Shown piece after piece: positions 1 through 10,461 of a stretch of DNA of 64,000 nucleotides. Below the pieces are notes generated by a model. That model worked only from the letters and a program-made list of their open reading frames with translations. It had not been told where the DNA came from and made no database searches. The position numbers and the translations under genes are program-made. Location of the stretch: contig OZ005617.1 of the NCBI GenBank assembly GCA_963930655.1, forward strand, positions 10,666,501 through 10,730,500, given 5' to 3'. This stretch comes from Myrica gale. Its lineage: Eukaryota; Streptophyta; Magnoliopsida; Fagales; Myricaceae. Numbering within the stretch: the first letter of the stretch is position 1; each line of letters opens with the position of its first letter.

Positions 1-1865
1 CCTTCGAGTCTACCCCCAGCACAGTTATTCTCATTCATTTTCTAAGTCATGAACTCAACCAGGTTTCGAAGCATTCCTTCTACATTGATTCCCAGGTTCC
101 TTTGTTCTCATTTCCTTACTGGAATATCTTCTCCATCAAAGTCTGCGAGAACTCTTGAATATCAAAAGGGCAAGTACTAGTACATCAAGAAATTACGATT
201 AAAGCCTAAACCATGCTTTAATACCATCCTGTTATGTCTCTTATGCTCCTAATAGTCTCTATGCTCTCTTTGTAGCAACAAAGGTGTATACATGGCGAGA
301 TTACAACACGTTTTTATCCTATGGGTCTCAAGACTGTAATAACACCCTTGGGATGTTTAAAGGTTACTATATAGTATAGAAAACCAGTGGAAGACTTACA
401 AAATATTTTCAGAATTAACAAGGAGAAAATGGAAGTCAAGTTAGAAGACGATTAAAGAGATATTAACACACATGCTAATCATAATATAAATAGCACAATG
501 ATACTAAAGAAAAGCAAAAGAAAAGAAAAACAGACAAAGCTGCTGGGGTTAGGGATTAGGGGATACATCTCCTAGGCTAACATAAGTAAGTCTATAAAGA
601 AATCTCTAACCCTATTGTTTCAAAAATATATACAAAACTCACCAAGCAAACAAAACATAAAACAACGTCATCGTTCAAGAGGAATCTTCTTCCGAGGAAC
701 CAGTAAGGTCAATCTAGTCGATGTGGTTGTGGTTTGCTACCACGGGGCCATTTTCTCAGAGAAACTTCGGCGACAGATCCTTTGGGATGAGTTAGGGTTA
801 GGAGTCCACGATCATTCCAAGGCCATTAGTAACCAAAGCTCATATGTGGATGACCAGGACATGGGTGATAAGTTCATGGGTAACAAAGGAGTCGAATATC
901 GACATTATCTGTCTTAGAGAAATAAATATGGACAAACTAAGGGGTGAGTCTTAAGGAGTCAGTAAGGGGGGAATCGGGGCATGTGATGACAATAGTACAT
1001 ACATGTTCAATAAGCAGTTCATAAGTAATTTAGAATACCAGTGTAATGATATGGAGTATGCAATATATAGTAAATAGTATATAGAATACAGAATGCAATA
1101 TGCAATGCAATGTGGTTATTCGTTTTTTTAATTCACATTTCCTTTACAAATCCATTGTTTCACCCCCATATGCAGGGTTGTGCATCCAAACTCCCTTGCA
1201 CTTTAGGAAAGTCCTAGGCATTCTGTTGCCTTAGTACACGGGTAAAGGCTCATTCTGCCTTCTACCACGAGGTCATCCTACCTGGTAGTGATGGTTGCAC
1301 TCCCCAGTGATCTGTACAATCACCCCATATAAACTTTTCCATTGGTGCCATATCCTTTATCTTATTAATGCAAAATGTCATGCAAATGCTAATGCAATAC
1401 AAAATTCATAATCCATAACATTGATATATTTTTCACAAAAATATATCCTTACCTTGAACCATAAGATCATATCCTTTGCATAAATAACTTTGTAAAAGAC
1501 TTTACGTATATATCACATCCATAAATTGTAATTTATTTTAGAAATAAATATCATTTAAACCAAACTAAAATACTTAGTCAAATCAGTAAGCAATTAGACT
1601 TTAGACTTTTGTTAATCAAACATAAGTAAAAAATCTAGGTTTACTAATTCAAGTCCAATAGAGACTTGATCTTGGGCTTGCTGGCAAACCCATTTTCAAA
1701 CAAGATTAGTAGCTACAGAAAGCTACTTGACCCAGCTCAAAAGAAGGAAAAGAGGCCCCAAAGCCTATAGTCATCTAAACAAAGCTTTTCGGCCTCATAA
1801 GAGGACCTAACATTGGGCTCCACTTACGAAGCTCAAGCTTACCGAATACATAAGAATTCCACTCC
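1..1865. other. Degenerate LTR-like sequence without a recognisable gene
   Basis: No coding region is convincing here. Around 945-985 the text (GTGAGTCTTAAGGAGTCAGTAAGG) resembles the GTGAGTC...GACTCAGTAAGG block of the SL solo-LTR family further right. Positions 1170-1335 resemble that family's block of short cytosine-rich units (a 'gggttgtgc' stretch followed by several 'ccttcgg/ccttag'-like units). I infer an old, diverged LTR fragment, but I see neither terminus. A 100-codon open frame at 615-917 has no recognisable domain and is left out as a gene. Confidence 0.3.
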
Positions 1866-2870
1866 ATGAGAACAGTACAAGTGTTAGATTTCTTGGAGGA
1901 TTTTTTTCGCCAAGTGCTTACTGCTTTCGGTTTTTCGATTTCTTGGAGGAATTTGATCTTTAATTGTATTTCTTCTCCTATCTTCTTTGTAATGATGAAT
2001 GGCACTCCGCTCGGCTTTTTCAAGCTCATGAGAGGTTTTCGCCAAGGGGAGTCTTTTTCCGCTTATTTATTTATTTTGGTGCTAGAAGTATGTTCTCGTT
2101 TGTTGGACTGTGAATTTCGTATTGGTCGCATTGGTTATTTATCCTTATCGTGGGGGTGCTTGAAGATCTCTCATTTATTTTATGTAGATAATGTTATAAT
2201 TTTTTATAATGGAAAGAAATAGAGCATGAGTGGTCTCAAAAAAGTTGTAGACATTTATGAGGTTGTTTCTTGGTAGCAAGTGAATGCAAACAAATCGTCT
2301 ATTTTCTTCCCTAATCGGTTATCTCATGGTCGTAGACAGGTTATACTGCAATTGATGGGTTCCATTGAGGGGACTTTCTCATTTGTTTATTTGGGGGTCC
2401 CCATTCATCGTGGTCGTTTAACTACTCGGATGTTAGATTCTGTGGTGGCCAAAATTTTGATGAAAATTTCAGGATGAAAATTTAATTTTCTTTCTGGAGG
2501 AGGGTGTTTAATCTTACTTAAGCATGTCCTAAATAGTGTGCTTATTCGTGTTCTCTTGGTCCTCTTAATTTCGAAAGTGGTGATCTCTATAATTCACAAG
2601 TGTTTTCAGGAATTCCGCTATATCTCGGCACCGTATTTGTAAACCTTGTGACAAAGGTGGCTTGGGGATTAGAGATCTTTCTGAAGTTCAACGGGCATTG
2701 CACATGAAATTTGCTTGGAAGATTTTATTGGGTGATTCTTTGTGGGCAGAATTCTTCCATGGAAGGTACATTCGAAATGCTATGCCTTCTTCGGTTGTGA
2801 TTAAGCGAGGTGATTCAGGGTTTTGGAAAGTGGTGGGTTCTTGGATACCTAGGGTTCTGCAATCACTGTT
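1866..2870 (+). pseudogene. LINE (L1-like) reverse transcriptase, broken fragment
   Basis: Non-LTR retrotransposon reverse transcriptase remnant. The first piece (1866-2222) has the typical plant LINE order: an NGTP.GFF block, then RG.RQG.S.S.YLFIL, then the active-site block, which reads YVDN where functional copies have F/YADD. The second piece (2280-2477) starts VNANKS and contains YLGVPI, the usual downstream block. The third (about 2640-2870) has GGLGIRDL and the following W-rich thumb region. Stops lie between the pieces (near 2220, 2275 and 2476). The endonuclease and 5' half are missing, and no 3' poly(A) tail is obvious. The altered catalytic motif and the stops make it a dead copy. 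Family assignment is firm; exact ends are not. Confidence 0.85.
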
Positions 2871-3004
2871 TTGGCCAGTGGCGAAACCAGGATTAATATT
2901 CAAGGGTGTCCAACTTTAAAGGCGAAATGAATTTTTTTTTCATAATACAAAAATTGTCTTAGAATTATAATAATATTGAAATACATGTATCATACTATGT
3001 ACTG

Positions 3005-3361
3005 CTACTGAGAGGTGACAATTAAATCCTACGCATCTGCATTTTCTGAAAATGTTGCAAAATAGTTTCGTTCTCAATAGTTTTAAAAATTTCCTGCTCA
3101 ATGTATATCATCATACAATCATTCATTCAATTATCTCACATCCTATTACGGAAATCACTCTTGATGATCTCCATCGCAGAAAATACTCTCTCAACGGTTG
3201 CGATCGCAACTGGTAAGACCAATGCCAACTCAATAAGTCGATAAACCAATGGAAATACAATATTCTTTCCAGTCTCAACCATTTTCAATGCAAGATCTCC
3301 AATATCTCGAAGCCCAGAAAAATAATCAACTCTTCTAGCTTCGATGCGCCATTTGGTTGCA
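3005..3361 (-). pseudogene. hAT-family transposase C-terminal dimerisation domain, broken
   Basis: Read on the minus strand, about 3361 down to 3005 encodes the conserved hAT C-terminus. A block beginning YRLIELALVLPVAIATVERV is followed by FSAMEIIKSDFRNRM, and then a block ending near IYIEQEIF. This is the pattern of plant hAT transposases of the zinc-finger MYM/TTF-type group, where the domain drives dimerisation. Two in-frame stops follow the RNRM block (near 3140). No N-terminal zinc finger or DDE region is present, and no terminal inverted repeats were found. Its upstream edge lies at the start of the decarboxylase-like exon on the opposite strand, so the two may have been joined by transposition or by a rearrangement. 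Confidence 0.75.
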
Positions 3362-3463
3362 GGGGTAAAGGAGCTTTTAAAGAGTACCTCCGAAAAGCAG
3401 GGGAAGCAAATGAATTCAGCTGAGTCTGCTAAAGATATACCGAAGTTCGTTGAATTTTTTAAG
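3362..3463 (+). pseudogene. Exon-sized fragment resembling plant phosphatidylserine decarboxylase (PSD2/PSD3 type)
   Basis: A 34-codon open stretch reads GVKELLKSTSEKQGKQMN, then SAESAKDIPKFVEFFK, and reaches a stop two codons later (TGA at 3467-3469). In plant PSD2/PSD3 enzymes, which make phosphatidylethanolamine from phosphatidylserine, I recall a block of this form just before the conserved INLAEVKYPLEHFKTFNEFF segment. That next segment is absent. The stretch is preceded by TTTGGTTGCAG, a good intron 3' splice site, so the piece looks like a single exon with its acceptor. No C2-domain, EF-hand or catalytic GST exon is visible nearby. I infer a captured or leftover gene fragment beside the hAT remnant. 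The identification rests on memory of the family and needs a search. Confidence 0.55.
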
Positions 3464-3813
3464 GCATGATAACCTTTATCAGTGAATGAATTTCAATTTT
3501 CCACGAAGGATGATCCTCTACCTATAGCTAACTTAATCTTATATGTGTAATCTCCTTGACACTAGATGATCAGAATATGGATCCTACTCACTCTGGGTCA
3601 ATCCTACATATTTCTACTCCTCAATCTAACATCACCACTAGATTACGCTATATTCAACAAAATAAGTGAAGATCCTCTACCAATCATTCCTTCCCAGGCT
3701 TCCCTCCAATAGATCAGCATAATCCTTTGTTTCTAGGTACCTCAACTGATTAGAAGGGTAATTCCCAATTTCTTTGAGAATGCTCCATAACCTTTCTATG
3801 AAAAGGCTACGAT
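3464..3813. other. AT-rich sequence without recognisable gene
   Basis: Continues from the decarboxylase-like exon to the target site of SL1. It could be intron sequence of the captured fragment, but I see no second exon. Its continuation after the SL1 insertion starts at 14631. Confidence 0.4.
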
Positions 3814-4110
3814 ATATATGTCACGCTCCGAACGCCATCCCGCAGGGACCGTAACAGCCGCGAACAATCCCCATGAAAGCTCTAGCGTTCGTATATACAT
3901 TCTTACAGAGAAAAAATACAGAATCGCGAGAGAAGCGAGCCAACTCATAGCATGATTAAGGTTCTCAATAAACTTGCATCTTAATACATACATAACATGT
4001 TTAACATTTAACAAGTGACGGATCTCATCGATCAAGTCACAACAACAAAACATAGAAATAATCTTTCTTCTAAGTCAGGTAGTCCTCCTGACTTCCTTCA
4101 CCTGAGGCAT

Positions 4111-4708
4111 CTGGAATGACACAATTTTAAAAACGTGAGTCAAAAATACTAAGTAAGGGAAAAACATAACTTTAAAACATGCTCTTGACTTGGACTTGCT
4201 TAACATGGGAAATCATAATTCATGATGCACATGCATGTCATGGCTATGCATATGCTCTTTCTTGTAGACATAAACTTGTTCTTTAAATTGGCCCCTGGCC
4301 CTTGAAAACATTTCCTTCATAACTTGTGGGCTAATTACGCTCCATTTAACCCCTGGAGTCCGGGTTGTGCGTTCCCATCGGAACCGTCTGCCTTGCCCTT
4401 GGGGAAATTTCATTTGGTCGAGCTAGCCCTTAGTTGCCCCAGGCCTGATGGCTAGACACGACCCTTGGAGACCCACACCTTCATTGTCCTTCAATGTGGT
4501 TTGCACAGCCTCTTAGGACTCACCCATCTTTCTCGCATTCGTCCTTCGGTATGGGTGTCCATCATGATGGTACGGTACCGACCAGAGCCCCTTGACTTAA
4601 CTTGTCTTTCCATACGACATTGCATAAAAATCATGCAATGCTCATGCCATGCCATGCTTGCTCGAAATATCATGCTTGTTCATGAATCAATGCAGCGTGT
4701 CATTCCAG
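4111..4708 (+). repeat. 12-bp long-range inverted repeat bracketing a conserved module in SL1
   Basis: CTGGAATGACAC at 4111-4122 is the exact reverse complement of GTGTCATTCCAG at 4697-4708, 574 bases apart. The interval contains the family's GTGAGTC block, the short cytosine-rich units and GGTACGGTACCGACC. The same bracket occurs in SL3 (7022-7033 and 7629-7640). Confidence 0.7.
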
Positions 4709-6730
4709 TTTTCATAAAAGTGTAAGTTTCTACTTACAATTTCCACTTACCTCGGTCTCCTTGATTATGAATAAAGGTACGAAGATCGCCTACAAGCGAT
4801 TCAAACACCTCTTAGTTACTAGGAATTAAGTACATAAACATACAAGATAAATATTTGTATATAGCTCGGTTTTTCCCAAAAATATATTTCTGAAAAATAT
4901 TATATCATTCTCAAGGGTTTACTTAGTAAACACTTATTAATCATTTAAGAAAAGTATTTAACAATTCAACATATCCTATTAGCATCTAAGTCCAAAATCA
5001 ATAATCTAATGGTACCAAAATCCAAGTTTTGCTAATTACCTTAACAAGTACCAATCCGAAGTCTAAGCTCCATCATTTATACTTAACTAACCTGCAATAT
5101 TTCTCTAAATACTAAATCTAGATTTTAACTTCTAATTCATTTAGCCATAATATTAGTTTTACTTATACATCACATGAAATTACATTTTAAATTACTAATT
5201 GTTTGGCCATTAGGGTTTCCTTCACTACATCATTCGGTCATGCAACAATATAAGTGTTTATGGAAGTCAAAATTCATCTCCAATGTTTTCCCATCCTCCG
5301 TTCTCAGGTTCACAACCTAGTTTCTACAAATCATGGCACAAGTACAAGATCTCACACATTATATCATTCGGCCAAGTCATGAACAACATACAAAACCTAC
5401 TTTTAGTCAATGGCAACTTCACATGCATTGTTCATTAAATCATCCATTCACATTCTCATGCATACAAGACCAGATCCAGCATCACAACACAACCTAAAGT
5501 GTTCTAAGCTCAAGATCTAGCAAGAACAAAGCAACTAAACTCAAGATCCAACTAAAAGAAGACATTCGGCCATTAAAGCTTTTATTCTCTAAGCCATTCG
5601 GCCATGAATCAACCACATGCATCAAATCTTCATCTCCAACATAGATCCCATCCTCCATGATCAGTTTCACAACATAGGATCTACCAATCACAAAATAACT
5701 TCAAGATCTAGCAAGATCATATATTCGGCCAACAACAATATTTAGCACCAACAACCATATTTGGCCTTACCTTGATGATTGAACACAAGCTTTGCTAAAA
5801 GAAGATCACCTAGCATAATAAAACATCTTAGGTCAGAAATTATAAAGAACTCAAGCCAAAACATCATATGAAAATCAAGTCTACCTCTACCTTCCACTAG
5901 TCACACGGTTTTCACCAAAATCCTCCCTTAACCTCAACTTTCGGTTCCACCTTTAGGAATGGTTCAAAGGGCTGAGATTTGTGTATTCAAGGTGCTAAGA
6001 TAGAGGTTTATGGTGGGGAAAAAGAAGTGTTCAGCAGCTGAAGGTTGATTGAAGAAACAAGGCAAGAATTGCAACTTTGAGGTGATTTGGTTTCAAGAGA
6101 ATGAGCTAAGTTTCTAACAAGGGAAGATGGCTAGGTGAAGAGAAATTTCCAGCCACCAAGAGAGAAGGAATGAGTTGAACCAAGGGGGAATTTCGGTCAC
6201 CAAAGAAGAGAAACAAACTAGAGCTAGAGAGGTGTTTTGGTTTCAAGAGGAGGGAAACAAGACTTAAGCCAAAGAGAGGAGTTTCAGTCAAGAGAGAAAA
6301 AGAGAAAGAGAGTTGGATGAGAGTGCTATTCGGCCAAGGCAAATGAGCATTTGATATGTGAAGGAGTGGGCGGGGGTGGGAGTAATACGTAGAAGGCTAA
6401 TTGAATATCACTAGATTCAATTATGACAATGACAAAGAAGTTGAAAATGACAAGAGAGAAAAGGGGGGTGAATCTTGGTGAGGTGTGGCCGACCAAGGCT
6501 GTCACGCCCCGAACGCAGTCCCGCCGGGACCGCGACAGCCGCGACCAATCCCGAGGGAAAGCGCCAGCGAGCCTCCTAAAACATACAGCGGAGAGAGATG
6601 AGCCAAACTCATGACTAATCTTGTGATACAGTTCTTAAAAGAGGTTGATATCTTATTTACAACATAAAGGTTCACATAATCTAAGTGATGGACCACAACG
6701 GTCAACTGCCACTCCAACCAGATACATAGT

Positions 6731-9700
6731 TGTCACGCCCCGATCGGCACCCCGCAGGAAACGTGACAGCCGCGAACTATCTCCGGATAGCTCCAGCGTT
6801 CTTACTTACTTGCTTACGGCGGAAACATACAAGACCACGAGGGATTCGAGCTTAAACGAACATAATCAGGGTTCTCATTAAGTTTTCATACGAAACACAT
6901 ATAATGTTTAGAATTCAATTAGTGACGGATCTCATCGATCAGGTCACCATACTCAAAATAAGAATATCATCCGGGAACTTCTAAGTCAGGTAGTCCTCCT
7001 GACTCTCTTCACCTGTGGCATCTGGAATGACACAATTTTTGAAAAACACGTGAGTTAAAAAGACTCAGTAAGGGAAAAACATAACTTGAAACATGCTCTT
7101 GACTTATGCTTGCTTAATCATGAAAGAGAATATAATTGATAAGTGATGCACATGCATGTCATGGATATGTACATGCTTTTGCTTAATTTCGGCCCCAGGC
7201 CCTTGAAAATTACTTATTCATACTTGTGCCACTATTGGCCTTTCACAACCATTCCGTCCCCGAATTCCCTTGGAGACCTTATATGCGGTCAGCTAGCGCA
7301 CCTTCTCTCATTTGTCCTTCAGTGGCTAGACATGACCCTTGGAGGCACCACACCTTCTCAATGTCCTTCAGTGTGGGTTGCACCGCCTCGTGGATTCACC
7401 CATCCTTCTCACAATTGTCCTTCGGTATGGGAGTCCATCTTGATGGTACGGTACCGACCAGTGCCCCTTAACTTAACTTATTGTTTCATAAAACTTCTCA
7501 AAGTCTTTCCATAAAATCATTGCATAAACTTTCTTCTTGAAAAATTCATGCAATGCACATGTCATGTCATGCTTGCTTAAAAATTCATGCTTGCTTAAAA
7601 TTCATGCTTATTTATGAAACGATGCAGTGTGTCATTCCAGTTTTGAAAAAGAACACTTACTGTCCACTTACACTCGGTCCTCCTTGGTAGTGTATAAAAC
7701 ACGTAGATCGCCTACAAGCGGTTCAAATATTTCTTAGTCCTTAAGAAATAGTACGTAATTATTAAATATATAATATACATATAATCACTGATATTCTTTT
7801 AATCAATTAAAGTATTTTATTTACTCTTCTAATATTATCTAAACTTAGGTTATTTAATTATTAACCATGTTACAAAATATTTACACTTCTATTCCCGATT
7901 AGGGTTTTAATCAATTAATAGATTAGGGTTAAATAATACTCATAGATTTAGAATTAAACCTAAGTCTCTTTTTATTACACGTACTCCATTAAAACCTTAT
8001 ATCCAACTATGATTAAATCTTAACTAGGGTTCCCAATAATATTATCAAAAGATCATGGTTCTTCAATATTTATTCCCACTAGCCTAAACTCTAATTTCCT
8101 TATCCTTCACAATAATGAAAATCCATAAATCATAAATGGTACTTAGGGTTTCCTTATTACTATAATATTCGGCCACTACCATTATGCACCAATTAATCAC
8201 AAATTTTACTCCAATGGTGATCTCATCCTCCATTCAACAATTTCACAACCTAGGATCTATAAATCAAAGCACCAACACAATACATCATACTCATAGCAAT
8301 ATTCGGCCGACTCAAAATATCACAACACCACTAGGTTTTCTTTGGTTCTATCACCTTGCATGCATTCTTTACACATAGCACTCATCTACCATGCATTAGG
8401 TCATAAATCTTGCACACAACATGGCCAATGTCCAGATCTAAGCATATACAATCCACTCATGAAAACCTAAGCATACATGGTTCGGCTATACATCAAAATC
8501 CCACATTTTTCATGCTAAAATTATAATATACATCTCCCTTGCATTCATGACCCGTCTTGCATGTATTAATTTCATATTTTCATCATATACAACCACCAAC
8601 TCTAGATCTATCATTTAGAGACCTCAACAACACAAGATCTAAAGGAAAAACAACCATACCATTCGGCCAAGCACAACCTAGGCTAGGTCTAACCCTTTTT
8701 CTAACATACATTGCTCATCCTTGCATTTTATCACCTATCTTGCATATATCAACTTCATATCTTCATCATTAATATCCTCATGACTATATTTATACATTAG
8801 ACACATCAACAGCCCTAGATCTAAGAAAATATTCAACTTTCATTCAACAAAACACAACCTAGGTTTGATCTAACTTCATCTAGTATACATTGTCTATTCT
8901 TTGCATTTTTCCAACATTTAAAACTTAGATCTAAAGCATGTATGTCCAGATCTATCACTTGCACATACCCATGTTCAAAGTCCAACTAAAATAGAAAACA
9001 AAAACTCAATATCCAACCCCATATGGTTCGGCCAACATAGAGATGCAAGATCCATGTTTACCTTGTTGTCCTTCCTTCCTCCCCTTTGATCCCTTGAAAG
9101 CTTCTTCCCCTTTTTCACCTACTAAGCAACCTAATACTCTTAGTCATTCAGATCTCATCATATCCAAGCATAACAACTCAAACCCTAAGATCTAAACACA
9201 AGAGGGTTTGACCATCAAGAGGAAAACAAGATCCGGTTTACCTTAGTGTTTCCCTTGTTTTCTTTTTCCCTTTTTCCCTTGCACAACACCTCTTGACTTC
9301 ACCTTCTTCTTCTTCCTTGTCCTCCTTCTTCTCCTCCCCAAAACCTCCTTGACAGCAACTCAATCTCAGCCTTTGGGGCCAAGGGTTTCGGTTTGGCCTT
9401 GGTTCCTCACCTCTCTCCCTTTCTCTTGGTTTCGGTTTGGCCTTGGTTTCTTTCTTTCTCTCCCTTTCTCTTGGCTTGTGTTGGTCGACCAAAGGGTGTC
9501 AAAATGAGTGCATGAGTGTGTGAGGGTGGTGTTAGGCGTGTAAGGGTTCTCACAAGAGGCAAAATGAGTGCATGTGGCCAAGAAATTCGGCCAATGGGTT
9601 TTCTTTCCCTTTCTATGTCTATTTTCAGCTTTTGCAACTTTTTGTCTCCTTCATGTCTCCCTTGCCTTTCTTGTATAACATTTTTGCACCACAAAATTCA

Positions 9701-10461
9701 AACCCTAATTGTCATTCACGTGTATCTCCCCTCTCCACATAATTCCAACTTCTAGTTTGAAGCTTGTTCCTCATTTAGTTAACTTGGTTGAATTCCAACT
9801 ACCTAGTTTACTTAGTAAAATAAATGAAGTTTAGCAATACTAATCTCATATTATAAACTTGACTTCAAGGCCCATTGGGCAGCCCAATAAATCCTTAATC
9901 CAAGGCCCAACATTACCACCTAAAGCCTAATTCATAAGTCTAAGGGCTTGGGCCCAATGTCCAATTTTCTTAAGGCCCAATAGCACCATTACTAGGCCCA
10001 TTACCATGTTTACTTTGGCAGCCCATTAGCATGCCATAAAAGCCCAATATACACCACATGTTATAAGCCTCACGGCAGCCCAATATCTCACTTCAAGGGC
10101 CCATCATCACATGTACTTGGGCAGCCCATATGTCATAACTTCAAGGCCCAAATACATCTAATAACCGGCCATACATGGGTAGCCCAATGTCAGCCCATTG
10201 TTTGAGGTTTCTAAGCCCAACATGCAAGTCTTAATAATCTAAAATCATTCATAAGAAAATCCTTCAAAAATTAAAATCAGATTATTGAAGGAAATTATAC
10301 AATTAATCTAGCAACATGAAATTGGTTACTATAGATTTAAAATCCCATCCATAGCATTTAAAATCATAACATCATATTTTAGAAATTCAAAATAATTATA
10401 CATGCATTTTCTTAACATAAAATCATGCCTTGTCCAAGCAAGGTTTCTTCGGGGTCTTACA
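6731..10461 (+). mobile_element. SL3: solo LTR inserted in SL2, youngest of the nest
   Basis: Starts TGTCACGCCCCGATCGGC and ends TTCGGGGTCTTACA. The 5-bp duplication ATAGT at 6726-6730 and 10462-10466 is perfect. Length is 3731 bases. The first seven bases TGTCACG can pair with a CGTGACA about 25 bases downstream, forming a terminal stem. The hairpin GTCAGG...CCTGAC lies at 6985-7003 and the GGTACGGTACCGACC site at 7445-7459. Its 3' third differs from SL1 and SL2 and is loaded with GCCCA motifs, so it belongs to another subfamily with the same ends. No genes are supported. Confidence 0.87.
9865..10222. promoter_or_regulatory. Cluster of GCCCA / TGGGC motifs in SL3
   Basis: About fifteen GCCCA cores (AGGCCCA, AGCCCAA, TGGGCAGCCCA and similar) lie within roughly 360 bases, with almost none in the flanks. 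AGGCCCA and TGGGCC/T are known plant 'site II' promoter elements bound by TCP factors. That they act as promoter or enhancer of this LTR is inference. Confidence 0.45.

Noticed and set aside
615..917. 100-codon open frame in the first kilobase
   Set aside because: No domain, no splice context, and it lies in LTR-like text.
9238..9694. Lys/Glu/Arg-rich minus-strand frames in SL3
   Set aside because: Pyrimidine-rich plus strand gives overlapping frames in several phases; no domain.
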